A stretch of DNA of 64,000 nt from Epithemia pelagica. Taxonomy: Eukaryota; Bacillariophyta; Bacillariophyceae; Surirellales; Surirellaceae. Location: positions 3,162,001 to 3,226,000 of the forward strand of contig OX337236.1 of NCBI GenBank assembly GCA_946965045.2, read 5' to 3'. Position numbers and translations under genes: made by a program. Numbering within the stretch: position 1 is the stretch's first letter; each line of letters opens with the position of its first letter. The notes beneath the pieces are model-generated. The model saw only the letters and a program-made list of their open reading frames with translations. It searched no databases and was not told where the DNA came from. Positions 10,621-21,128 of the stretch are shown here, piece by piece.

Positions 10621-11811
10621 CCTCCTCTTTACCACCATGACATGTATTGGTCCTGACTCGTTTACGAATATTGCATTCACATCTCGGATACCCATTCCTT
10701 CCCGGAAATGGTACCATTCGTTTGGATGGTGCTCACAGAGTCGCCGAAAACACCACGAATTCTTGTCCTGTAGTGGTAATGTCGCACAGGAAGGATCGCC
10801 CCATCCACCAATCACGGCAATTCGATTGGCAACAGTCACCATACGGCAGCCCCATCGTTGTTCTTGCAGTCCAGGGAGATTCCACACGCGGTTGTGTTGC
10901 GTATCCAAGACTTCCACGGTTGAATTGCCGCATCCTCCCGCCACCACCAGACAAGATTCCACGGCAACCACTGCACATGAACTTCGTGCATTGGAAAGCA
11001 CCAAATCAGAATGAGTGGTCCAACTGGACGAGAAGGAAGTTACTGTAGCAGCCATTTCCTCCTGTGTCTTCTCATTATCACAAGGCATTGCAAAGTCAAT
11101 GTACTCCACCGAGTCAAGTCGGCTGTTGCGCGCGTTTCGGCCTCCAACGACAAAGATTCGGTGGCCAACGACCGCACTGGCACAGCATGTTCGAGGAACA
11201 GTCATGGATGGTCCCGCAGTGACAGTGTGGTTCCTGGTGTCAATAATATCAACTGACGAAAAATAACGATCATTGTAGCCACCCATAACAACAATATATC
11301 GGTTGTGCATCGCAACAGCACAACATCCCCATCGTTCCTTGGATAGCCGACATGGCAATGTCATCCAATTACTCGCACATGTGCCGCTTGTTGTCGAACA
11401 TGATTGCAGCACATCATTGGCATCAATTTGTTCGATACAATTCAAACATGAACCTTGATTCAATCCTCCCACTACGTAGACACTTCTATTGCACACAACA
11501 GCAGCATGTCCTCGACGACTCTTGTTCATTGATGGCCCTTCTCGCCACTGCTTGCTGGGGTCTGCTAGATTCAATGCAAGAACGGAATTGGTGGCACCCT
11601 GGCCTTGTTGATATCCGCCCATCACCACGACTGTTTGTCTCTTGTTGTTCTTGTGATTGTCGTCTTTATCGGGATGATCCAGTACGACCGTAGCATGTTG
11701 TTCACGCCATCCACCCTCAAGAGGAGGCCAATCGTTGTCATTCCATTCTGCTGTCTCGTCCAAAAGGACAAGGCCCGACTGCCCTGCTTGTTCTTGCAGT
11801 GTTGTGGTCAT
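10600..11811 (-). CDS. kelch-repeat protein, copy 2, altered C-terminus
   Basis: From the ATG at 11811 (MTTTLQEQAGQSG) the protein has 403 aa. The frame extends upstream only from a TTG, so that ATG is preferred and it matches the paralogues. Kelch blades are as in copy 1 (VVVMGGYQQG, VYVVGGLNQG, YIVVMGGYND, IFVVGGRNAR, LVVAGGCGNS, IAVIGGWGDP). About 29 bp present in copies 1 and 5 near the 3' end is deleted, which shifts the frame; the conserved KEEECT ending is replaced by KRRSALKVQ, and the stop now lies in the downstream palindrome. It is head-to-head with the NTPase at 12273. Confidence 0.86.
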   Translation of the reverse strand: MTTTLQEQAGQSGLVLLDETAEWNDNDWPPLEGGWREQHATVVLDHPDKDDNHKNNKRQTVVVMGGYQQGQGATNSVLALNLADPSKQWREGPSMNKSRRGHAAVVCNRSVYVVGGLNQGSCLNCIEQIDANDVLQSCSTTSGTCASNWMTLPCRLSKERWGCCAVAMHNRYIVVMGGYNDRYFSSVDIIDTRNHTVTAGPSMTVPRTCCASAVVGHRIFVVGGRNARNSRLDSVEYIDFAMPCDNEKTQEEMAATVTSFSSSWTTHSDLVLSNARSSCAVVAVESCLVVAGGCGNSTVEVLDTQHNRVWNLPGLQEQRWGCRMVTVANRIAVIGGWGDPSCATLPLQDKNSWCFRRLCEHHPNEWYHFREGMGIRDVNAIFVNESGPIHVMVVKRRSALKVQ

Positions 11812-12272
11812 GGTTTTGACTGCAGAATTTATGAGGATCAAGAGAGACTAATGCAGAGACTGCAAATTACACTGCGTTTTTGCGGCTGCTGGAATTGCTG
11901 ATGGGTACGGACTGTGTCGCATTGGGTGAGCAGCGCCACGTTCCATCAGAGTAGTGTCTGTCCACGCTTTCCAGACAGTGTCATGGTCCCTTTTTGTCAT
12001 AGGAAACTGTATGTATTGTGAGTGGCTGTGACAACAACGCGTGGAAGTTTTAGAGCGAAAGTGTCTGTCGTGCGTACGGTCAAGCGCGGGGCTGCGACTC
12101 GCACATAAACTTCATGACAGCAACACCAGCCACTCCACGCATCATAAAAGTCGTTGTCGTCCAAGTTTTTCATAGAAGCAGTGTCAGAAGCGACGCAAAT
12201 ATACAGCAAACATGCACGTTCCACTGTTTCACTTTTTAAGCTTGTTTGCTTGCACGGTTGGGAAAAAATACC

Positions 12273-13223
12273 ATGCCTACTGCCTTAGAAGAGAGCCTGG
12301 GCGCGATCACTGCAGCTTTTTCTCTGAATGAGGCTGCTGGCGCTAGTGGAGGAACTCTTGCGTCAACCAGAAGTTTGCAGGAGAAATTCCTCGAAGAGGC
12401 CGGCAAGCGTACAATCTTTGAAGCTCCTCCGAGAGAAAATGAAATGGATAACCCTCCTTTTCTGTCTCCAGTAATTCGAGCCCTTTTCGGAATTTACGAG
12501 GATGGGCTTCCTCGACGCTCGAATGTTTGCTTGGCTCCACCATCCACGTAAAAGACCGCTGCTGCAAAACACCTCATGCAGTGCCTTCCGAAACTACCGA
12601 ATGCTCCACATGGACTCATGATTTGTGGCGTTGCTCCCAATGATGACTATTTTGCGCACATGAGTAGCCTACTTGGTGCTTCAGGATCGACTGGTTGGGC
12701 TCGGGCCCTCATCCAGGCGCTGGGGCCTGATTTACAAGAGAAGCGACTTACTTCGATCCTCATTCTGGACGAATACAACTCACCCGGGTCGAACGATGTC
12801 AACATTTCATTTGCTAGAATGCTTTACAAGGCCTTTGTGGACCAGAATGTTTACTTGGTGTTTCTCACGCAGAATGAACGGGTCGCCAGTACGCTGTGTG
12901 ACCTCAACTTGAGGTCCAAAATAACTGCGCTCCCCACGGCAGTCCATAATCCAGACGCTCCACTCTCTGTAGATTTTAGTTGGAAAGAATTTCTCTGGGG
13001 CCGCAAACTCTTGACTAAATTCCTCGAATGCTTGGACAAGAAGGAGGCAACGCCGCACCCGGATATATTCCAAGGAAAGGACAAGGAGGGGGCGGTACCA
13101 TGGATTCATGAGCCCATGACTCCGCACAAGGCTCGATGGATATATGAATCAAAAGTTTGTGAGAGCAGTGAGAGCATAGACATGGGAAAGGTCTGCTCTG
13201 AGTTTCTGGGCGTCGACCCATAA
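12273..13223 (+). pseudogene. P-loop NTPase, copy 2, nonsense-interrupted
   Basis: The reading frame spans 317 codons from ATG 12273 (MPTALEESLGAITAAF). It is stopped by TAA at 12549-12551, exactly where Walker A needs its glycine: copies 1 and 3 read PPSTGKTAAAKHLM, and here the GGA codon is TAA. Downstream the frame is open and well preserved, with ILILDEYN (Walker B), a sensor-like VFLTQNERVA, WKEFLWGRKLLTKFLE and a C-terminus MGKVCSEFLGVDP. Because the interruption removes the P-loop, neither fragment can bind nucleotide normally. It is head-to-head with kelch 2. Confidence 0.75.
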
Positions 13224-13544
13224 GTCTCGTACATGTCATGGATTCTGACTCGTCCCTGCATTCCCCGCTCTTGGCTATTTGTCGCATTGTCTGGGAAGAA
13301 GGCTTCCAAACCATGCTCAACTCTGGATATGTCGTCGTACGCTTTCTTCTCAATGTCGTAAGTCCAATACATGCCGAATGTCGAGCATGCCGATCCTGCT
13401 GTGAAGCAAAGAATGTGCAACATCATCCAAATGGGACCCGAAAACCTTTCGACCATCCATTTTCCAAGGAAACGCAGAGACACGACTATAGTGGAATCAA
13501 TTAGGAGTAAAACATTATTTGAATTGGCCTCATAGGGCGAAAAG

Positions 13545-14125
13545 CCTGTCGCACGTATATACGAATAGAATTGGAGAATGCAAGTCGTTTGTGGAACAAT
13601 CCACCTAGGTAGGCGTAGGAGTATAGGTGAAGGCACAATCTCCTGTTGCCCACGCAGACACATTGCCCACTCCCGAATGGATGATGGACACAGTCATCCA
13701 ATGTGTACTCCCGAGGAATCATTCGAGGAGGCCCCTACTACAATAGGTAGGAATAGTTTGTCCCGGTCGATGGACCACGCCATGTCTTTCCGGTCCCATT
13801 TCTTGTGTCGGAAAAAATGGTAGGTTCTGGAAGGAGACCGCCGAGACGGTTTCGTTCTACGAGAGAGAGAGAGAAAAAAGCGCACTTGACCAAAGTCTCT
13901 ACATACTACCTAGCTTGTCGGTCCTGGTCACCACTGCAACACAATTATTATTGTTGAGATTGCGTTTGGAATCCTTGTCTACCTACGTACTAGAGAACGA
14001 GAATCTCGAGAGCCACCCCAGAACTATATCGGAGAGTACCATAGCAATAGAAAATGTGTCGCTGCGATGGAAATTTCAAAAAGTAGTGCGGTCGACAGGC
14101 GACCCGGTCATGGAATGAGGTTTGC
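13545..14125. repeat. dispersed repeat, copy 1 (inverted partner at 57460-58050)
   Basis: This matches the reverse complement of 57460-58050 over about 580 bp. Shared landmarks include GAGGAGGCCCCTACTACAAT, GAGAGAGAAAAAAGCGCACTT and GATTGCGTTTGGAATCCTTG. No intact ORF is shared. In both places it borders a member of the kelch/NTPase family, so it marks the ends of duplicated blocks or is itself mobile. Confidence 0.75.
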
Positions 14126-14381
14126 CGTAACGGTCCATTGCGCAATCACTGTGGGTCACGTAGTAGTAATCTGTAGTAGTATTGGTTGAAGTGTAGAGCA
14201 TTCCACCCTCGTTTGTCGCGCAAGCACTGCCCAGCAGCACCGGGTCATTGTCTCATCCACACCCTTTCCAAAATGCAAACAAAAACCAAGGAGAAAAGTC
14301 CTCGAGAGGAACACAACAACAACCACCACCAGGAAACCGCTTCCGAGGCACAGGAATAAAGAATTCATTGTCCTTCGTTCT

Positions 14382-14555
14382 TGTGAACTCTGAGGTTGGT
14401 GATGCCACTTCGGAACATTGGTGGGTCTTTTAGGCAAGGCTATCTGGCTCGTGCCAACGGAAAGAGTGGTAATGAAGCTTCGGGACATTGCTGGGAGTTC
14501 TGGCCCGCACATTGGCCCAATCCATTTATTGGAGGATAGCATTCCAATAAACTTC
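14382..14555. repeat. dispersed duplication, copy 2
   Basis: Partner of 75-245, same orientation, with scattered substitutions. Confidence 0.75.
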
Positions 14556-14593
14556 CTCAGTCGCACACTCCTATCATGTGCATTGCAGATTCA

Positions 14594-16547
14594 TCATATC
14601 ATGTCTCGTTTTCTGTTCCACTCTTCTGGAGCGTATCCTAGCAGTAGAGCAGCTTGTCGATTTTCCGCTTCCAAATCTTCCCATGCATGAGTTGACATGG
14701 CCGGTGGATCAAAGTCCATGTTCCATATCTTGGGATTGAATTCGAGCTTTTGTGCCGCACGTTGCGCTGTAACCAAGAAGTACAAGTGGTGAGAGTGGAA
14801 ATACTACAGAGCTTGTTGTCCCCATGGCGTAGCTTCCTATCCGTAAGTGATGCGTACCATAATGGGGAAGTGCATTCCAATCCAACTCCCCATAGCGAAC
14901 TTCCATGGTAGCCTCAACACCATGTTCCAATCGACCAGCCTTTGTCTGTTGTGCCTTGTTGTGGTGGTGTGTAGTATGGTCTTTCCATGTGACTCCCTCT
15001 TCTTCCAGTTTGCTCTTGTTTTGAATCTTCCACGCAACTTTTTCCCAATTCGATCGCAGGAGGAAATACAAATTGGGCGCCCCCGAACACGTGTAGCCAA
15101 TCACGACCGAACTCGCCAATCCCTGCAGATCATAGCCACACAAAATGGTTGCCCCGGCCGATAGGGGAAGCGTGACGCCCCAACTCCCGATAAAGCCCAT
15201 GGCAGTGGCCAAACCAAATCGATCTTGTGCTCCCAATAAGCTCCACGTCATGGAACCAAACACCATGGCAACATTCCCCATGCACATGTACGGGACCAAT
15301 TCGGCAAGCATGCCCTGCAGTGTCTCTTCGTGCGTGAACCATCCAGGCAGTTGTCCATGAAAGGCAATAACGGGCAGAACGACCAGGACTGCTACGACAA
15401 CCGAAACAAAGAGGGATTTGTGCGCACAGTAACGTGCCCGTTTGGTTTGTCCCGATCCTAGTAAGTAGGCAACCCGCACTTCGGCCGCATCGGCCGAGGC
15501 CAATCCAATTTCCTCCATGGCCTCCCACAAATCGCCCAGCAAGCCCCAGACGGCCACTTCGGCGGGTCCCATGAATCCTGCAAACACAAACATGACCTCC
15601 CATTCCCCAAAGGCCATAAATTATCCCAAGGCTAGCGGAATGGCTTGTTTGAGAAACAAGCGTACCGCCCGACGATTGGCAATCGCAAAGCTTCCCACCA
15701 TGCCGCTCCAAAATCCATCCAACCAACCGTACCATAGTATCACAAAGACATTGGGAGTCAAAAAGACACATTCCAAAATCAAATGAATCATGCCGATATC
15801 TCGCAACGTGGTTATTTCGGGTCGAATCAGAACCACATACAGGACACATCCCAAACTGGTGGCACTGGAACAGAGTCCAAAGAGTGTTGCATAAATCTCG
15901 TGCCCCGTCACTTCCAACAGATAATACAACCCTTCATCAATGGGTCCCACAAACTCGTGGACAAACCCAATTTGAGCATAGGCAAAGGCACTATCGGCCA
16001 CCTCTTGGCCAAAGCCCAACCACACAATGACATCTTCCATATACCGGAGTCCAACAAAGGCAAAGGGGATGAGCAAGAGCTGGTAAAACAAGACGGCCAA
16101 TTGTACCATTTGTCCCGCCAAGTGATACTTTTTGGCACCGACTGCATGGCTGCACAGTGTGTACAGCGACGTGTTGGCACCCTCCATAATCATGGTAGAC
16201 AGAGTAAAGACGACTTGGACGGAATAATGCGCGCACAATTCCGTCGTGCCGAGCAAACGACCAATGACAGCCACTTCCATGAGTCCAAAGACATGTTCGA
16301 ACAATACCGTCATGGCAAAGGGCAAGGATGCTTGAATCAAACCCTTCATTTCGGAATCCCACGAGGCACATTTGGCAATCTTGTGACGGAACCGTTTCGA
16401 ACACAGGAATCGCCACCAGGGACGTTTGCCGCAACAGAGATCAATATTGACTGGCTGTTTTCGATGCGTGGTCCTGTCTTTCTTGTTGTGGTGTAGTTTA
16501 CTGGATGGGTCTGATGAGAGCAGTAGTTGCTTGGTAGGTGAATCCAT
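14594..16547 (-). pseudogene. MATE-family efflux transporter with an in-frame TAA
   Basis: Exon 1 is 16547-14858 and exon 2 is 14766-14594; the 91-nt GT-AG intron is phase 1, and the summed frame is 620 sense codons including the interruption. Multidrug/organic-cation antiporter signatures are clear in both halves: SLPFAMTVLFEHVFGLMEVA, EGANTSLYTLCSHAVGAKK, then ADAAEVRVAYLLGSGQTKRA. The ATG at 16547 lies after the stop of the upstream gene; a longer open frame reaches 16985. TAA at 15621-15623 falls between IPLALG and FMAFGEWEVM, at the start of the second six-helix half, with no splice signals around it. Either the allele is null, stop-codon readthrough occurs, or the base call is wrong. 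The last exon ends in an LGYAPEEW motif. Confidence 0.75.
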
Positions 16548-16617
16548 AGGAGAGTTACCTGCCTCTCCACCAGGACTCGATAAGTTGGCTGGGATTCGCG
16601 ACAGGTGCTCAGCGTGC

Positions 16618-18249
16618 TTATAAAGATGAGGGATGAGTGTTCCTTTCGTGTCTTCCTCCTTTTCTTGCTCTGGTTGCTCTTGCTGTAGTGGTTGATGATG
16701 TGATTCCAGTTTGGATCCGCATTCTCGTGTCGTCGGCCATGGTCGGACCCGAATTTGATGTTGTTGTTCTCGGTGGTGGTGTCGTCGTGAGGAGTTGCAG
16801 ATCGACATAGCCACCCGTGGCAATAATTTCCGCTGCTGCTGCTGTGGTGGTTGCAGCAGCCAGGTCCAGTGTTTGTTCGGACAGCAACATGCCGTCCTGA
16901 TTGAAATCCACCTCGGTGTTGTTGTGGGTCCGGTGGCCCTCTGGTGATGGTAGTGGTGATGGCGATGGTAGATGGAGGGGTCCATTGGGTATCACCAAGG
17001 ACGTTACAGGACGTTGACGGATACTACGACGATGGCGGCGACTGGACGGCGAATGAGACGACAGCGAGGAGGACGAAAAGGATGAGGACAAACCACCACC
17101 CGGAGATTGCGACGAGACTTCATCGTCCCAGGCAAAGGCCGATTCATCGTACGCCAAGTAAATGGTACCATCTTCCTCCGTACTATTCGTCTGGTTCTTG
17201 TCGTCGTTCTTGTCGTGGCTGTCCGTGGGAGAGTCGGCGGCAAAGATGGGAAGTTCCAAATGGTGACACGTCCATGGCGTCTCGAGTGGTTGAGAACTTA
17301 TTGTGGTGGTTGGCTTGGTATTGTGATTGTTGGTGGGGGATGGAGGAGGAGCAAAGGATCGTACCACTTGCGCCGCTCGTTGGACTCGATTTTGTCGATT
17401 GCGTTTGGGTTTCCATCGCAACCACCACAAAAAGGGACGTGTCGTGGTGCTTGTGCTGGAACTTGTTGGAGAAGGATCCGAAAATGGTTCCAGCCACCAG
17501 GGATCTTGCGTGTGGTGGTGCCGTTGTTGCTCGCGTCGCACCCGCTGTTCTTTCTGTGTCAAGCTGTAGGCGGACGCATTGTCATCCTCCTCCTCCTCCG
17601 TATCACAATCATCTTGTTCTTGTTGTTTGGTTGTTTCCTTGCCGACTGTTGTTTGGTGGAACAATTCCTTGTCCGTTTCTCCCAATACAATCATTGGCTG
17701 ACCATTCTTGTTGGATGGCAGAGCATTCTCCTTGTTGGTCTGGTTGTTCCTGTCGTTGTCGTTGGTGGTTGTGGGTACCGCTGATTGGTGGAAACTCTGG
17801 TCCTTGTCGTCGTGGTCGGTGGTGGTCGTGGGTATGGAAGATAGTTGAGATTGTGGTGGCGGTGATGATGGTTTGGGACGGTCCTGGCTTTCCGAGTGTC
17901 GTGTGTGCCAACGGTGGAACCGTTTCCTTCTCTTATTGTTGTTGTTGTTGTTTTTGGAATGACTGTTCTTGTGGTGGTTGGCAAACCGTACCTTGTCTCG
18001 GACCGCCATACAAAACGGCACCAATACAATAATCAGAATACTGACCGTGAGAGTGACAGAAAGGGCAGTGGGACTGGGATCGATCGTGCCCCTTTGATAG
18101 CCATGAAAGAGGACGTCGGGTTGTTGTGGTTGTTGTGGTTGTTGATGGTACAACACTTGTGGTTGTTGTTGTTGTGCTCGTCGACTGGTTCTTGTGGTCG
18201 GTGATGGTGGCGCCTGTGCTCTCTGGAAACGGTCCGTAAGGTGGCTCAT
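16618..18249 (-). CDS. hypothetical single-pass membrane protein with a disordered acidic tail
   Basis: The single open frame encodes 543 aa from ATG 18249. One membrane segment lies near residues 63-83 (VTLTVSILIIVLVPFCMAV), with a Pro/Gln-rich N-terminal part and a very long low-complexity remainder (Asn, Ser, Thr, Gln, Glu runs). A patch reading GTIYLAYDESAFAWDDE is less repetitive and may be a short functional segment. Only 70 bp separate its stop from the MATE start on the same strand, so it might instead be the 5' part of that gene joined by an unrecognised intron. No family is recognised. Confidence 0.55.
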   Translation of the reverse strand: MSHLTDRFQRAQAPPSPTTRTSRRAQQQQPQVLYHQQPQQPQQPDVLFHGYQRGTIDPSPTALSVTLTVSILIIVLVPFCMAVRDKVRFANHHKNSHSKNNNNNNKRRKRFHRWHTRHSESQDRPKPSSPPPQSQLSSIPTTTTDHDDKDQSFHQSAVPTTTNDNDRNNQTNKENALPSNKNGQPMIVLGETDKELFHQTTVGKETTKQQEQDDCDTEEEEDDNASAYSLTQKEQRVRREQQRHHHTQDPWWLEPFSDPSPTSSSTSTTTRPFLWWLRWKPKRNRQNRVQRAAQVVRSFAPPPSPTNNHNTKPTTTISSQPLETPWTCHHLELPIFAADSPTDSHDKNDDKNQTNSTEEDGTIYLAYDESAFAWDDEVSSQSPGGGLSSSFSSSSLSSHSPSSRRHRRSIRQRPVTSLVIPNGPLHLPSPSPLPSPEGHRTHNNTEVDFNQDGMLLSEQTLDLAAATTTAAAAEIIATGGYVDLQLLTTTPPPRTTTSNSGPTMADDTRMRIQTGITSSTTTARATRARKGGRHERNTHPSSL

Positions 18250-20640
18250 TGGATCCTACTACCTATTATTAGGAAGGCAATTATTTCCTTCCAGGAAATG
18301 TCGTTGTTGTTGTTGTGGTTCTTCCAACCTGTGCCGGTAGACAGACAATCTTCATGCAGACAGTCAGTCAGGAAGGGACACAACACGGGGCACCGAGTTC
18401 CACAACACCAACACCTAGCCGTGTGACAGGTCTCTATTGGAAGATGGGAAACTCTCTATAGAATAGAGTTGTTGTTGTTGTTGGATTGGAAGAAGAAGAA
18501 GAAGAGGATTGGCGTTTGGTGGTTTCTTGTTGGCCACACAAGAGAAGCTTTGGATACACACACAACCTACAAATTCATTCGATTCGCCTTGAGCCAACGC
18601 CCTTGTAGCAACCCGAACGCATTCTAACCTTGTGCGTTTGCTTGTATTTGTTTGTTTGTTTGTTTTTAATTGGAATGTTGTTGCTTCTTCCAACCGAGAA
18701 CTTCACCGGGTGACGTCGAGAGGTGCTCCAGTGGTTTGTCCGAAATTGTGACCAATGATTGGTGGAGCCGCGTGAGGTCAAAACTATTTAAGTTAAGTAT
18801 TCTTTGGACATGGCACGAGAAGTGCGTCCAACTGCCCATTACCAATTAGGGGCAATGGTTCAAATTTTGGTGTGAGGCCGTGCCGGATTGGTCGAAAACA
18901 TGTGCTCCAACTCCACAGCATGCGCCGCACGTGCCAAAGCAAAAATTTGCATTCCAAACGCATGGGTCACCGACTTCCGACCCCGAGACGGAAACGCGAG
19001 GTGAGACAACCAGGGAGCCTTGGAACGTGTACGCCTCTCTCCCCGAATAAAAATAAAAGAGGGTGCGTCGACAAATGACATCATGGTTCATTTAGGGTAA
19101 AATGGAAACAGAATGACGAGAGAAAACGACAGCAACCACAAGAGCAAGACATTGCCTATTGGCTAGTTCCTGGATTTTCAATGGCATTGATGTTTCCATT
19201 CATTCATCTCTCCGCACACAGGAGGAGGCAACATGAAGGGAGTCCTCGTGTTGATTCCATCGGACAGGCGTGACAGGTCTCTCTAGGTAGAACTCCTACA
19301 ACAAAACCAACGTTCTCAAATACACTACTCTCCATGCCAAGTGACGCTACTCCTCCATACGGCCCTCACACATTCCGCTGCTCCTTTGCGGCTATAAACC
19401 TATCCAAAATCCCCTTCTCTTTCTCCTCCACACTCGTTTCTTGGAACAAATCGCGCAAGATTCGTCCGTCACTGCACCGCCATGCCTTTATTCTCCGACC
19501 GATCCTGGTCTCTTCTGTTTCACTACCTCCTGGTAACGGTGGACCCGAGACCAGTAGACTGCCGCTGCAAGGCGTGGATCTGGCGTCGACGAGCGTCCTC
19601 TTCTTTCATCCGTACGACCCAAACGTAGCTTCAAATACTCAGGTCTCTTACCAACTCGGCTGTTATGTAGTCTTGTGTAGAGATGCTAGAGACGGAAGGC
19701 GTTCGACTACCTTCTAGCTAGGGCACTAGCTGAAGTCATTTTCCCGACCTTTTAACCCAACCAGTTGTTCGTTGCAAGTTGGAAGCGAGAGCCTTTCCTT
19801 CTTTGTATAGGTTTTGGATTTTGGAACAGGGGACGCGACAAAGCGGTCCTCCTGGTCATGAACCTTGTGGCCGCGGCGAATCCACATGGTCGGAATTTTC
19901 CTCCCCCCACAATGATCCCCCCAGTTCTGGCGCGTCCGAACGAGGGACACACGACACACAAGTCCCGGATTCTTTGACCATTATAAGCTAGACTGTAAAA
20001 CTTTATAGTAATCTGTAGACTGCCGGGGGATGGGAGTCTCTCGTTCGGAGTCTCGATTTGCAACCACACAATCCCCAATACACTACATTCCCCTACCTAG
20101 GTAGATGGAGATATGCGTTGGAAGGAAGCGTTGCTGCCAAGGCCGGCTTCCCGTTTTAGTAACAACGGAAGTGGGGACCCTCCCGCCGGTCCGACACGGC
20201 TGACGCGTGTGATACTGTTCTTGTGGGGTTCTCGCTGAAGACACATTCAACGGTCCCGTTCAACGGACCTTGACACAAACACCACACGCGCCGGCCATGG
20301 ACCGTTGGGACCCGAACGATCGATCCGTTCAAATTGGCTGCTGTGGCCGGCGCGTCTCAACGAAGGTCCGGCATGTAACAAAGTTTTGGGTCGGGTTCCC
20401 TCGTGTCCGTTCAACGAGGCTTCGGGTTGCATTGTTAGAACGTTGATCTGGGGCAGGCATGTGTGTTTACTTAAGCTCTTAGGAAGTGTTCGTTCTAAAT
20501 AATCCTTCAACGAATGTGGTAGGTATCCATGCCTTGGCTTTTTGAATGTGAGAAATGAATGAAGTCGAGAACAGTGTGCGGTCTCTAGCATTATTTCTTT
20601 GGGGAGCCGAAGCAGAGGCATCAAGGAGGCAAAGACCAGC
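18250..20640. other. 2.4 kb without a supported gene
   Basis: Several short frames exist (for example 127 codons from 19334), but none shows a domain, biased codon use or plausible splice partners. A CCGTTCAACGG-like motif recurs near 20247-20270 and 20410. No element termini were identified. Confidence 0.5.
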
Positions 20641-21128
20641 TCTCTCTCATCGCCTTTATTATAATTATTTTTCTTGGTTGCGGTGGTTGTCTCCTCTCCA
20701 TTCATCCAAGCCCTTCACCTTGACGACAACGACAACGAGATTCTTTTGGAACCAACAGCTCTCATCGCGGCCCACCCGTTCGTATTGCAGCATTCGATTT
20801 CTCTCCTTTGTGCCAGCAAGTCATTGGATTCCAAAACACACACGCACACGCACACATATAGATCTCTCTACGAATGCCCACAACCGTCATTCGATCCACC
20901 ACCTCTGTACGAATCCTCAACCCAACCTGAATTTGGGGAATAGTCTTGGTTTGTTCGAATTCTGTCCAACCAGCACAACAACAATAACAACAACACTGAA
21001 CGCTCCGTGGTTCTTGTCTCAGACCACGAAACCCCATACCTTCACCTCCACCACAACTATCCCAACAAGTGCATCCAACGCGCTTCCTTTACCTACATAC
21101 ATACAAGTAAACTATCATCCGTCTCAAC

